A DNA stretch of 64,000 bases from Pollenia angustigena. Taxonomy: Eukaryota > Arthropoda > Insecta > Diptera > Polleniidae. Under the pieces are notes generated by a model. It saw only the letters and a list, made by a program, of their open reading frames with translations, was not told the DNA's origin and searched no databases. Where the stretch lies: the NCBI GenBank assembly GCA_930367215.1, contig OV884056.1, forward strand, positions 235,591,127 to 235,655,126. The letters are read 5' to 3'. A program made the translations under genes and the position numbers. Position 1 is the stretch's first letter. The number at the start of each line of letters is the position of its first letter. Shown here piece after piece: positions 10,905 to 21,688 of the stretch.

Positions 10905-13342
10905 TAGGGATGCCAAACGGGACCAGGTTTTTTGAAATCCGGGATTCGGGATTTTTATTTATATAAAAGCCAATTTGTAAAATTTATATAATTATAATTG
11001 ATTGTTTATGTATAAGTATTAAGAGAAATTAATTCATGAAATAATATGGAAGTATTATGTATTAAAACATATATTGTAAAAAGCTTCTAAAACAAATTAA
11101 TGACGTCTGATAACACTATGCTAGTTGAAAATACAGACAAGCCGGGCACATGGCGTTTTAACATAATTCGAGTACGCTGAATCCAGTGGCGCCTGCCGTT
11201 TTTAAGGTTGGCTCTGGTTTTCGAGATATACCGTTATTTCGAAAATGGAGGAGGTTACACATCATAAATTATTATCAAGCATTACTCAAAAACGCTTTAG
11301 CTTCAGGGTTGTGAACTATTTCTAATCAAAAAGCGCCATGTCTCCAATCAAAAAGCGCTAAATAAAATTTAAATAAAAAACTTAATGACATGTTTAAGAT
11401 CCAACTTTTAAAAAAATCGTTTTAAATAAAAATTTATGAAAAACAAAGATACTACTGCGCTAAATTCAAATCCGTTTTCAGTTGTTTCTATCATGTCTTG
11501 TTCTTTTATGGGCTAGACTTATATTTTGACCGAAATAAGGCATTTATGCTACATATATTTTATCATAACTTGAGAACGATATTGATATTTTACAAATAAT
11601 TATTTTATATTTTATATTATATTTTTCCATGCAAATTAGTATTTTTATCATTTATCAGAAATCCAGGTATATTATGAATAAAAAAAGCAAGAAATCAGTA
11701 AACAAAATGTTAACTAGACGTGTTTGAATAAACTATTTGCATTTAGCACGCTAAAGTGAATTAAAATCACATAATCAAGTTCTCTAGATCGACTTTTTTT
11801 TAGTTTTTTGCCGAGCAGTGTTAATAAAACATTAATATTTTTAAAAAGCCTTTTCTGATATTTAAGGAAGATTAAAGTAATATAATTTCAACTATATACG
11901 GAAAGAATTATTTACTAATTCACCAGAAAATATGTCTTGAACCACGAAAATTTTGCACTATTCTCGTCCAAGCCAAAAATTTCTTATTGTATATAAACAT
12001 AGGCAAAAAGTTGTGACTCAAAGCGAACTAAAATTTACTAAAATACAGCTAAAAAAATTCATTCAACTATAGAATAGTTACTTAAATCAAGTTTTCTTTG
12101 CTTTTTATTTTACAAAATCAGAAGAAAAGCCTAAAATTTTTCCATAAAAACGTATAGCACTAGTTAGTTTATAAAAAAAAACTTTGTTTCTTGATTCTAT
12201 TTTAAAATCAGACTAATATTAAATAAATGCTTCTTGAAATTTGTGATCATATACCAAAAACGTGAATTTTTTAATCATGAGAAAATGTTTCTTTATTTAA
12301 GAAACTTTTACTTAATACGAACAAAATAAGTTAAAATCAGTTATTTAGTTTTGAATTTTCTTGTTTTAAGAAACGAAATGGATTTCTTTAGAAAATAAAC
12401 ATCTTTCCTTGTATAGAATGCTTTTCAGAGTAAAGTATTTTCAAAACGGAAACAAATTTTGGTTTAATGTGTCTTGATTTTAATGTATGCAAATAAAAGT
12501 ACAAAAATGTTGGGTATCAATAAAAGCGCTAATTTAGCGCTCTTTTTAAAAAAAGCGCTAAGGAAAAAATATGCGCCTTTTCGACAGTTAAAAAGCGCTT
12601 AATCTAGCGCCAAAGGCGCTAAATTGGCAACTCTGTTTAGCTTATTGAAAAAACTAAAAAAACGAAATTCCTCAATAAAATTATAAAATAACTTCTCTCT
12701 TATTGAGGTCGGTCGTACATTTTATCCCACTAGGAGCGTCTCCTGGGCATTTATGGGACTTTTTCTTCAATATATATCTAGTCTGCATTGAACATTTTGT
12801 ATGGGAGCCCCCTTAAGGAATAGAGATAGCGGGTAGGTATGTTAGAAATAAAATATTGGGATAAAAAATAAAGTGGGGTCGGTCATACATTTGACCCATC
12901 CTGGGGCATCCTATGCGCTGCAAGAGCCAAGTTTAAGAATTTTATTAAACCGCCAACAACTAGGTTAAACGCCAGGTGCCCAGCTTGTCTCAAAAAAAAT
13001 TTCAGTTTCTTGCACATATGTATATGCAAGTATTAATTTAAATAAAATAAACTTAAACAAATATGTGTCCAAAGACCTTTGGAACCCCCTAAAGTTTTTA
13101 ATACCTTTTTGCACAACTTAGAAAAAAGACCACACCTTCTGATTTTGTTTTCGTGGTACAAAATGCATTGCATGTAACATTTATTCACTTGTGACTTTTT
13201 TTGTAACCAGTTAAAAATAAGGTTCATGCCAGTATGATTTAATATTAAATTTTTGAATTTTTACTAAGCTCAAAATCTCGGGATTCGGGACTTAAATTTT
13301 TAGAATAATCCCGGGTTTCGGTATTCGGGATCTTCATCCCTA
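10905..13342. mobile_element. hAT element 'B' nested in the mariner piece
   Basis: Ends are TAGGGATG on both sides in inverted orientation, with subterminal CCGGGATTCGGGA repeats. The flanking 8-mers GTGTTTAC and GAGTTTGC agree at 6 of 8 positions, consistent with an aged hAT TSD. The interior is AT-rich and non-coding, with a directly repeated block (GGTCGGTC.TACATTT at about 12710 and 12877), and is itself split by element C. Confidence 0.7.
11304..12635. mobile_element. hAT element 'C', innermost of three nested hATs
   Basis: Ends are CAGGGTTGTGAAC on the left and GGCAACTCTG on the right, with a perfect 8-bp TSD TTTAGCTT at 11296-11303 and 12636-12643. Subterminal AAAAAGCGCTAA motifs occur at both ends in inverted orientation. 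1,332 bp, no transposase recognised. Confidence 0.85.
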
Positions 13343-13560
13343 GAGTTTGCTGGTCAAACGGTTTCCTGAAATTTCAAAAATTTAAGATTAAATTCAATAC
13401 CAAAGTGAAACGATTATTTTTGACCGATACCGAGTATTTTTTTACCGATACTACTTGGTACTCGGCTGCTAAGTATCGATTACAAAAATACTTGGTACTT
13501 TTATAAAAGTATCGAATATGTACTTGTATTTACTCGTATCGTTTCATCCCTAGCACAACC

Positions 13561-14305
13561 ACAGCACGAATAGCCGGTATACAGGTATTGTTTTTTACAA
13601 AAGTTTTTGTTGCCTTTACCAGCCAAAAGGGCGGTGAACAAAAAGCGATTATTTTAATATGCAAACAAAGCACTCCTAAAGTGCTTTTTTAAGTGCTAAC
13701 AATAGGTGCGTTTGAGTACTTTTACAGTAAAATGCAGTAAATGAGTAAACTGAAAAATTTGCTCTCACAAAAAGCTGTTGTCCAATAATGTACACGAATG
13801 CAAAATTTGTAAAAATTCGTAAAATAAAGGCAACAGCAGATACCAAATAATTGAAGCGTTGAAAAATGTTTACACTTTTGAAAACTTAACTCGTTTTCTT
13901 ATCGGTAATCGATTAAATACTTTTTATAACACGAAAATTTTTGGAAAATACAAACAAACTATTTTATGTAATCTTTGTTTGATATTTGTTTGTTTTTTAT
14001 TTTATTTGATTTTACTAGTTTGTAGTGGCTTAAATTATTTTAAAGATATGAATATTTTTTTTGCAATTGATTACTTAAGTACCCAAATACTTTACACTTT
14101 TACAACTCTAAAAAAATAACATAACCAACAAAATTTCAAAATTTGTTTTTGTTTTAAATGTAAGTTAAGCGAGTCACTTTGTGCTCGCGTTCTCCAAACA
14201 GGCAGATATTTTTATTTATTTCTTCTCTTTGAAACCTTCTTCGTTGTCAGCATTAAAATAGAATAGAGAATAGAAAAAAACCAAAGTTGTAAACGTTTTG
14301 CCAAA
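13561..14305. other. AT-rich unassigned DNA
   Basis: No element ends or conserved coding were recognised. An 86-residue frame at 13859-14119 is AT-rich and hydrophobic, with no domain I can name, and is not supported as a gene. Confidence 0.35.
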
Positions 14306-14471
14306 TTAAAGGCTCAGTTAGCCGGGAGTAACAGTAACGTTGAAAATCAGCTGATTCATTTTGTTGTATGTAAAGCAATTAGAACGATTACAGTTAGCAG
14401 TAAGATGTTACGTCTCAATCTGTAAGAAATAGATTGATCTTACTTTTTTTACGGTAAGGTTACTGTTACTA

Positions 14472-15401
14472 AAGGGTGGTTAAATTTCAAGGGCCGATGT
14501 TGATTTTGAATAAAACACAAACTATTTAGGAAATTATTGTAATTTTATTTTATTATGATATATTGGTATTACTCAATTATGTATGGAACAAAATATCGGC
14601 CAAATGGGCGCCGCGACCACGGCGGCACACCTCCATCCGATGGTCCAAATTTTCGATGACCCTGTGGCATAATGGAGGTTCTATGCCGTTAATGTGCCGA
14701 ATTATCTCATCCTTCAGCTCTTGAATTGTTGCTGGCTTATCGACGTACACCTTTTCTTTCAAATAACCCCAAAGAAAAAAGTCCAACGGTGTCAAATCAC
14801 ATGATCTTGGCGGCCAATTGACATCGCCATTACGTGAGATAACACGGCCATTGAATTTGTTGCGCAAAAGAGCCATTGTTTCGTTAGCTGTGTGGCAAGT
14901 GGCACCGTCCTGCTGAAACCACATATCGTCCACATCCATATCTTCCAATTCGGGCCATAAAAAGTTCGTTATCATCTCACGATAGCGAACACCATTCACA
15001 GTAACTGCCTGACCGGCCTCATTTTGGAAAAAATACGGCCCGATGATGCCGCCAGCCCATAAACCGCACCAAACAGTCACTCTTTGTGGGTGCATTGGTT
15101 TTTCGACAATCACTCTTGGATTCTCATTCGCCCAAATGCGGCAATTCTGTTTATTGACGAATCCACTGAGGTGAAAATGTGCCTCATCACTGAATCACGA
15201 AGTGCACGATATGCATTTTGATTTGAACGCCCATTTTCATAATAAGTCTGGAAACTTTAACACGTTGTTGGATTGTGTATCTCTCCATGGTTCAAATTGA
15301 ATAAGTCTGAAATAGAGAAATGTCAAATAAAATTCGGAAAAAAACTTGGCGTTTAGGTGTGGTTCACATTCAACATCGGCCCTTACAATTTAACCACCCT
15401 T
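14472..15401 (-). mobile_element. DD41D mariner (rosa-type) deletion derivative
   Basis: TIRs begin AAGGGTGGTTAAATTT on both ends and continue into GGGCCGATGTTGA; a TA lies at each flank (14470-14471, 15402-15403). The 930-bp element carries one transposase relic on the minus strand. A sister copy at 31717-32892 shares TIRs and interior. Confidence 0.9.
14577..15288 (-). pseudogene. Mariner DD41D transposase, N-terminal domain deleted
   Basis: The catalytic half is open and well preserved: SDEAHFHLSGFVNKQN (first Asp), WFQQDGATCHTA (second Asp) and PPRSCDLTPLDFFLWGYLK (third Asp). 41 residues lie between the second and third Asp, the DD41D spacing described for the rosa mariner family. Upstream only the first 30 or so residues (MERYTIQQRVKV, then out of frame) survive. 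Comparison with the copy at 31.7 kb shows a deletion joining CACTGAA to TCACGAAG near 15190, removing the helix-turn-helix and linker. It cannot bind its ends normally, so it should be inactive, although the catalytic triad is intact. Confidence 0.9.
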
Positions 15402-15479
15402 TATTACTCCCGGCTAACTGAGCCTTAAACCAAAAACGAATGTGTGAAAGCGAAAATAATAAACCTTGTGTATTTGTAT

Positions 15480-15975
15480 ATGTTCTTATAAAAGAATGGT
15501 GTCCTAGCATATCTGAGCTGTTTTACTTGAGAAAATTGGGCTGGAAACTGGAAAATTTTATAATTTCCTGTATTTTCTACTTCTAAAGACATTTTTATAT
15601 ACTTATTTTACATTCAAAAAATATGTTATGTTTACACTCTTTCTTCATAATCTCTCCATTACAATCAATTGTAAAAGGAGTATTAAGTTTTTTTGTTAAG
15701 GAAATTTTAAGACATTTATGGTAAAAGGCATGGTGATAATAATAAAAAAAACATATGGAAAAATCGTACGTTCGCGATCCGTACGTTCGCGCCGCAGATT
15801 TTTACATTTCACTTCTGTCAGCCGAAGTTGACTTCTATTTTGGGTACGTTCGTGACCACACGTTTATAACTCTTATTATGAAAACTTAAACTCGATGAAA
15901 TTCATCTTTTGTACTAAACATAGAGCTACCCAAATGCTATCGAATCGCAAAAAAAATGCTAGGAAAAGTTTTGTT
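15480..15975 (-). repeat. Dispersed repeat R1, copy A
   Basis: The reverse complement of this stretch matches 53592-54215 almost throughout (shared blocks include GCGATTCGATAGCATTTGGG, GTCAACTTCGGCTGACAG and TACGTTCGCGA), with an internal deletion relative to that copy at CGCG|CCGCAG (about 15793). A third partial copy is at 33065-33296. Nothing in it is convincingly coding. Confidence 0.8.
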
Positions 15976-16333
15976 TTCTATTATATTTGTACATCAAAAG
16001 CGTACAAACGTACGTTAGTGACCCCAGGAAATGCCCATATTACGATTTTGCTCTTACATCACATCTTTCGTATTCAAACACTGGTTCGAAGTTTTCAATA
16101 ACAAATAAAAAAAAAAATAAAAAAAAAAAACGCCAAACTAACCATTCCGAAAGTATATTTGTTTGGAAGCTATGATAAATAATAGACCAATATAGCCCAG
16201 TTAGTCCAGGTTCACATTTTGAAAGTTTTCTTTCAGAAAGTCTGAGTTTGTTTAAGAAAGGGGAGAGAAAAGTGGCATATTCTCTTGATCTCTTACCAAT
16301 AAACTCAGACTTTCTGAAAGAAAACATTCATAG

Positions 16334-17670
16334 CAGTGATGCCAACTTCTTGAGACCAAAAAGCACTTTAAAATTTAAAAAAAGCACTAAAAAGCACTAT
16401 TTCGAGCAAAAAAAAGCTTAAAAAAGCACTAAGCCACTTTTACAATTTAATCAAACACAAAACAAGTTGTTTCGGCTGTGCCGAATATTATATACCTCCA
16501 AAATTAAAAAAAGTTGATGGGGACCATTTTCAATTAAGATTAAATAATACATAGATATATTTATATTTGTATATAAACATTTAAGGTATTATTATTATCT
16601 TCATTAAAAATAATATCATCCAAATCATTTGGAGTTTAAATTTGCCTTAAAACCGTTTTAAAGTAATACAGTGCGAGCGCGATTTTGGTAACTCGAAAAA
16701 ATCTGGCCTCTTGCAATCACCGAAAATTTGCAATGACCGACCATTGTTTATAAAACTTAATGACAGCATATATTTTAATAAACATCCTTGTATTTTATCG
16801 TTAAAATCCAAACGAAAATCTAAAATACAAATTAAAATCGTGCAAAGTTTAATCATACAATTGGCTACGATATTATCCAATTATTTTAATATATATATGG
16901 ACGCTTTTGAATAAGGAACACACATAAGGTGTAAAATAGAAAAAACATGTATGTTTGCATTCTGATACTTAGTCAAACCTTTTTTCAATAGCACTAGAGG
17001 TAGAAGTGCACAACACGTGGAAAACTAAAGCGCATGAAAAATGGCTCATTATAAAAGTATTTTCTGTCAGCTATTTTTAATTTGTTTAACACTTCGCATA
17101 TACCAAGCTACGGCCCTTTTTTCGTTTTTTAAATTCTTTGCGTTTTTTGTACGATTTCTGACTGCATGTTTTTTAAAAATTCCTAATATTTTCCAATCCA
17201 TATTCTATTTTTGAAACAGTGCTAACATTTTTAAAAAAATGTTTACCGAAATACATCGTTTTTATTACGATTACTAAATATGTTGTCGACGCTAAAAATT
17301 GCAACGTTTCGTACAATTTCCAATTTCCAAAAGCCTAGCTCTAACCTCGTATATAAAGTTATTGGTAAAACGAATGTAACTTTCTTTTATCACTTTTTTA
17401 TCATTTGAAATATTAAAATCTTTACAAGCCTTCTCAAAATTGTACCCCAAATAGCAAAGTTCAACTGAATCATCCTCTATATAATCGTTGTTTTAAACAA
17501 TTGTAGAAAAAAAATAAAACTTGTAAAAAGCACTAAAGGCACTAACGAAATACTGAAAAAGCACCAAGTTAGAGCTTTTTCTCGTTTTGGCACTATGGAT
17601 ACAATTTTGGCGTTTGGAGGCATCAAAAAGCACCATAAATAGTGCCAAAAGCACTAAGTTGGCATCACTG
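16334..17670. mobile_element. Non-autonomous hAT element, perfect TSD ATTCATAG
   Basis: A 15-bp perfect TIR, CAGTGATGCCAACTT, with an identical 8-bp TSD at 16326-16333 and 17671-17678. The subterminal parts are full of AAAAAGCACTA repeats in opposite orientation at the two ends. 1,337 bp, no recognised protein; frames at 16647-16914 are overlapping AT-rich noise. Confidence 0.9.
16461..16530 (-). mobile_element. HINE 3'-end fragment
   Basis: Contains AACAAGTTG, the perfect hairpin TTCGGCTGTGCCGAA and then ATATACCTCC, the inverted 3' terminus of the HINE family, lying inside the hAT. Confidence 0.6.
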
Positions 17671-17692
17671 ATTCATAGTGTAAACCTAGACT

Positions 17693-18565
17693 TACAATAC
17701 GTCTAACAAATATGTATGAAAAGAAGTTTCTTTCTATGTAACATCCCGCCAGTCTTATCAATCTTAGCTCGAATGTTAAGACAAAAATGTTAATATGAAT
17801 TTCAAATAAATATTTTAAATTCTTATCTGAACATCCTTTACCCCAAGCACACAGACCTACATACATATGTATATGTCCGTGCATCTTCCCATGTTAATGT
17901 TTTATATTATTTACACCAATATACATACATTTTTAAATAACAAAAAAATTCCAAAAATCCTTTTCTCATGTGCAAAACGTCATCACATTTGCGTGACAAA
18001 AAAAAAAAAAAAACAAAAAAAACTTTATTTAACACCAAAAATAAAACGTGACATGCCATTATTTAATAAAAAAACAATTATAATATTTATTGTAGTAAAA
18101 AACCTTAAATAAAATTAAACATAATAATTATAATTATCGATAGTTAAGGCCTATTTTTATTACCAATTTTAGGGCAACCAAAGAAATCAAGCAAACCAAC
18201 TATAATTGCTCTTAAAGAAAGAACGAAAATAAAAACTTAAACCCAAGCAGCCTTCATCATTTTCGGAAATTGTTTTTTCCTCCACCTGACTCTCTACATC
18301 GTTGAGGTCGTCGTCTTCGTCAGCTTATTTCAAGGACTCGCGCGCCAATTTAAATTGAACGTATCTGCGTGTGTGTTTATTTTTGTACTATAAATTGACA
18401 ACTGGAACTTCAGAACGAGAAAGCAAAAGAGGAAACAAAGTGAAAAGGACCTCCATAGCTGTGCGTGTAATAATTTAATAATCATAATATTTAATGTGAG
18501 TGAGAATAATTTCTTTATGTTATTTAAATACATTTTCTATGTACATTTGTTATAATACATAATTA
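17693..18565. other. Unassigned AT-rich DNA
   Basis: Includes a poly-A tract at 17998-18013 and a slightly GC-richer part at 18240-18350 (CGTCGTCTTCGTCAGC) that may be original host sequence. No exon with conserved coding was found. Confidence 0.35.
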
Positions 18566-19171
18566 CACTGTACAACAAAATGAAATTTTTTTCAAAACAA
18601 CAATGTTCTGCCAACTGATTCTTGTAGAGGGGACTAAAAACAATATACGTGTATCAGAGTTTTAAAAGTTAACATCTGAAACTCATTTTACGGTCTATTT
18701 AACGTTGAACCCTTGTGAAGCAAAAAATCGTGTGGTAATTTGGTTTTTGCTATATGGTGTCCTCAGAAGCAACATTTTGTTGGTATACATAAACCCTCGA
18801 ACTCTTCTGGCAATGGGTCTTTTTGCAGGTTTTATGCCCGTCACCACAGGTGAAAAAGAGTATAAGTTTGTCATTCCGTTTGTAATTTCTTCTACAATAT
18901 TGATCTTAGACCCTATAAAGTATATATTATGGGTCCTTATGAGGAGAGAAGTTGATTTAACGATGTCCATCCGTCTGTCCGTCTTACGTTTGATATGTGT
19001 TTTCCGAAGACCCTGACATGATAGGGCCAATGTTGTTTTACATTTATGTCACATATATTCAACCATTTCTTGCTATTGAAATTCAGAAAGATCGGTCAAC
19101 AAATGACTGAGATATGAGTGAAAAACCACGACTACCTCTAATTTTTCCCAAAAATCCCTTGTTATTGTTTT

Positions 19172-20254
19172 TACCATCCACCACAATTAGTTGTGAAGAG
19201 GGTATATTAAGTTTGTCATTCCGTGTGAAACTTTTTTATTATTCATCTCAGACCCCATAAAGTATATATATTCTGGGTCCTTGAGTAATTCTAAGTCAAT
19301 TTAGCCATGTCCGTCTGTCTGTCCGTCTGTCCGTCTGTTGAAAACACGCTCACTTTCGAACAACTCAAAAGAAATGAACAAACTTATTGCCAAATTGCTT
19401 GTAGTTATCCTAAGCAGTTTGGGATTGAAATCCAGCAAAATCGGTTCTGTAGGACCAAAGCTATGAATCAAAATGTGGAACCACCACCTAAAAAATTGAT
19501 AATTTTGTTACAAAAAATAACATAAATGCTGGAACAAGGCACGGAATGAGATACGATTTTGCAAAAATTTATTTTATTTGACTGGAAATAACGCTGATAA
19601 ATTTCGTGAAGATCCGTTTATAATATACCCTAAGCCCCATATAAACAATACTCCCGGAAAACAGTTTAGTACGCCCAAAACCGTAAAAAATAACGCTAGC
19701 CTAACAGAATTAAGTACGTCACAGTTTTTTAGGACTAGAAATAACACTGTAAAATTTCGTGACGATCGGTCCATAATTTACCTTAGGCCCCATATAAACC
19801 CTACTACCGGAAAACAGTTTAGTACGCCTAAAACCGTAAAAAATAATGCAATCATAACAAATTTTGGCTCGTCACAGTTTTATAGGACTATAAATGATAC
19901 TGTGAAATTTCGTGAAGATCGGCACATAATTTACCCTAGGCACCATAGAAACCCTACTCCCGGAAAACAGTTTAGTACACCTAAAACCATAATTATTAAT
20001 GCTAGCATAACAGAAATTGGTACGTCACAGTTTTAAGGGACTAGAAATGACACTGTGAAATTTAGTGTTGAACGGTCCATAATCTACCCTAGGCCCCATA
20101 TAAACCCTACTACCGGAAAACAGTTTAGTCGCCTAAAACCATAATTAATAACAAATCGTAATAACATCATACAGATATTACTCCTTAAACATTCGAACTG
20201 TCGGTGGAGGGTATCAAAGATTCGGCACAGCCGAATATAGCACTCTAACTTGTT
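19172..20254 (+). mobile_element. Complete DINE-1-like (HINE) element with four 153-bp units
   Basis: All hallmarks of a non-autonomous Helentron-type element are visible: a 5' subterminal repeat TACC.TCCACC and its inverse GGTGGAGGGTA near the 3' end; a GTCY microsatellite (GTCCGTCTGTCTGTCCGTC, about 19308-19340); a 3' stem-loop TTCGGC-ACA-GCCGAA; and the terminus TAGCACTCTAACTTGTTTT. It sits in a T-run of an older HINE without TSD. Internal tandem units start GGAAAACAG at 19656, 19809, 19962 and 20115. Confidence 0.85.
19600..20150 (+). repeat. 153-bp tandem repeat in the HINE
   Basis: Four units spaced exactly 153 bp (GGAAAACAGTTTAGT landmarks at 19656, 19809, 19962, 20115). Because 153 is a multiple of 3, one frame stays open for 152 residues, which is a repeat artefact. 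The copy at 26518-27363 has three units with the same period. Confidence 0.9.
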
Positions 20255-21606
20255 TTAATTTATTTTTTCTGTATATCTGGAGAACGGCAAGAGCCAAAAC
20301 CTCCAAACTAGGTACAAGTATTAAGGTTATCCATACACAGCATCCCACAAAATGTGGGCGGGATTGAAGAAGTGGGCATGGTACCTCCCGTACAGAAAAC
20401 ATGAAAAACTGTATAAATACTTGAAGTTTGGACTGTCATATGACCTATGGATACGCCTTATATACCAAAAGATTGGAAATCTTTAGTAGAACATATTTTC
20501 TGAAAAATCGGTTTAGATACGAAAAAGTTATGACCAAACTTAAATTTTTTACACTTTTCCATGAGGAGAGTTCTGTTGGTGAGAGCACTTCATCAAATTC
20601 ATCATTTTTTATTAGCTTTCTTATATCAGAACCAACTAAAATGCTTGTTTTAATGAAGTCATAATTCGGAAAAATTATTTTTTTTGTTGATTTTAGCTTT
20701 ATGCATTCATAACTTATTTTATCTTTGCATCGCTAAGAATATTTTTTGTCATGTTGGCCCTCCTTTTAAGTTTTTCTTATTTCTGGGTTGAATGTTCAAC
20801 TCAAGTGTGTTCCTATAGTAGAATTTCATGCAGAATATTTCAACTATATACATCCCTGTTTTAAAGGTGATTTTTGCTGTTTTTTCGAAAAAAAAACTGC
20901 AAAAAATACGCATTTCTAGAAGCATTACAGGGCTAATGCATACCAACAAAATGTTGCTTGTAATGTTCTCAATAAATCTCCTGAGGACACTTAATTTCAA
21001 AAACCTAAATATCACACGATTCTCCACGGTTTTTTACTACGCAAGGGTGCAACTTTAAATAGGCCGTAAAATGAGATTCAGATGTAAACTTTTAAAACGC
21101 TGATACACTTATATCTTTTTTTAGGCCCCCCTACAAGAATCAGTTGGCAGAACCTTTTTATTTTTTTGTGTGCTGCACAGTGTTATTAAAGTTTAATTAA
21201 TTTGTTGTTTGTAGGTGTAATATAATCGTACAAAGATTTGCATCTTTTATATTAAATTTGTATTAGATTAGCTGTAAAAACCCGGTAGGCGTATTAAAAC
21301 TATCATGGACTTTTATTTACGTTTAATCATAAAATCGTTCCTTACTTCAAACACTTTGCTTATATTGAATATCAAGAAAGCCCAAATATGTACAAATCGT
21401 CACCTGAAACGCAAAAGGCCCTAACTAACCAAAAATAAGAAAGCAAATTTTTCATTGATTCTGTTGTATTGCATCAAAACAAATGTCCACAACAAATTTT
21501 GGAATCTTTCGACCAAAATTTTATAAGCAAAAAACAAAAGTTCCAATCTACAAAAGATTATATGGTAAACGCTAAAAGGCTTTACTAATGGTGTTTTCTT
21601 TTCTAC

Positions 21607-21688
21607 AAAAAATGTGACATTTTATTTAAAAAAATGCAATTTGGTGTCTGCATTTGCATTTTTTTTTAAATAAAATGTCACATTTTTT
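21607..21688. repeat. Hairpin, about 32-bp arms
   Basis: AAATGTGACATTTTATTTAA on the left and its inverse on the right, separated by about 14 nt. A single arm of the same sequence occurs at about 27646-27680. It is likely a MITE end or short foldback. Confidence 0.6.

Larger units (their letters stand above)
9159..13552. mobile_element. hAT element 'A' carrying a nest of insertions
   Basis: Outermost ends are TAGGGATGAAACGATAC on the left and the exact inverse on the right (17-bp perfect TIR). A perfect 8-bp TSD, GCACAACC, lies at 9151-9158 and 13553-13560. Subterminal regions are rich in GGTATCGATACT repeats on both sides. Without the nested Helitron (9550-10412), the mariner piece (10422-10904) and the second hAT (10905-13342), only about 600 bp of native sequence remain, so this was a short non-autonomous element. 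Confidence 0.9.
14311..15424. mobile_element. MITE with TTAAA target duplication, split by mariner
   Basis: Ends GGCTCAGTTAGCCGGGAGTA (left) and its inverse (right) are flanked by a perfect 5-bp direct repeat TTAAA at 14306-14310 and 15425-15429. Subtracting the mariner (14472-15401) and one TA copy leaves about 182 bp. The insertion lies inside the right arm (ACTGTTAC|TTACTCCC). The superfamily is not assigned from the ends. Confidence 0.85.
16203..17692. mobile_element. MITE with about 47-bp TIRs, right arm split by a hAT
   Basis: The inner arms 16225-16249 and 16301-16325 are a perfect 25-bp inverted repeat. Removing the hAT (16334-17670) and one TSD copy restores the outer right arm (TTCATAGTGTAAACCTAGACT), which pairs with 16203-16224 (AGTCCAGGTTCACATTTTG). 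The original element was about 145 bp and almost entirely hairpin. Confidence 0.8.
18833..20420 (+). mobile_element. HINE element split by a second HINE
   Basis: The 5' part (18833-19171) begins TATGCCCGTCACCACAGGTG and holds the TTGTCATTCCG block, GTCCATCCGTCTGTCCGTC and TTGCTATTGAAATTCAG. It stops at CCCTTGTTATTGTTTTT. The sequence expected next (by comparison with 6985-7010, ending GTATATCTGGAG) resumes at 20255. Its own 3' hairpin is not found. Confidence 0.8.
18566..21182. mobile_element. Long-TIR element with CACTG ends
   Basis: Left and right arms of about 265 bp (18566-18830 and about 20905-21182) are inverted copies, sharing blocks such as TTCTGCCAACTGATTCTTGT, TTTTAAAAGTT.ACATCTGAA and AAGCAACATTTTGTTGGTAT. 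Ends read CACTGTACAACA and CACTGTGCAGCA, with a 3-bp TTA on both flanks (18563-18565, 21183-21185). CACT-G/A ends and a 3-bp TSD resemble the CACTA group, but this is tentative. The centre is occupied by HINE insertions and no transposase is left. Confidence 0.75.

Noticed and set aside
18695..19030. Overlapping frames of 103 and 111 residues on both strands
   Set aside because: They lie in the left arm of the long-TIR element and the 5' block of a HINE; no coding features.
19578..20036. 152-residue open frame
   Set aside because: It spans the 153-bp tandem units of a HINE; the period is a multiple of three so the frame stays open by chance. The protein is itself a 51-residue repeat with no known domain.
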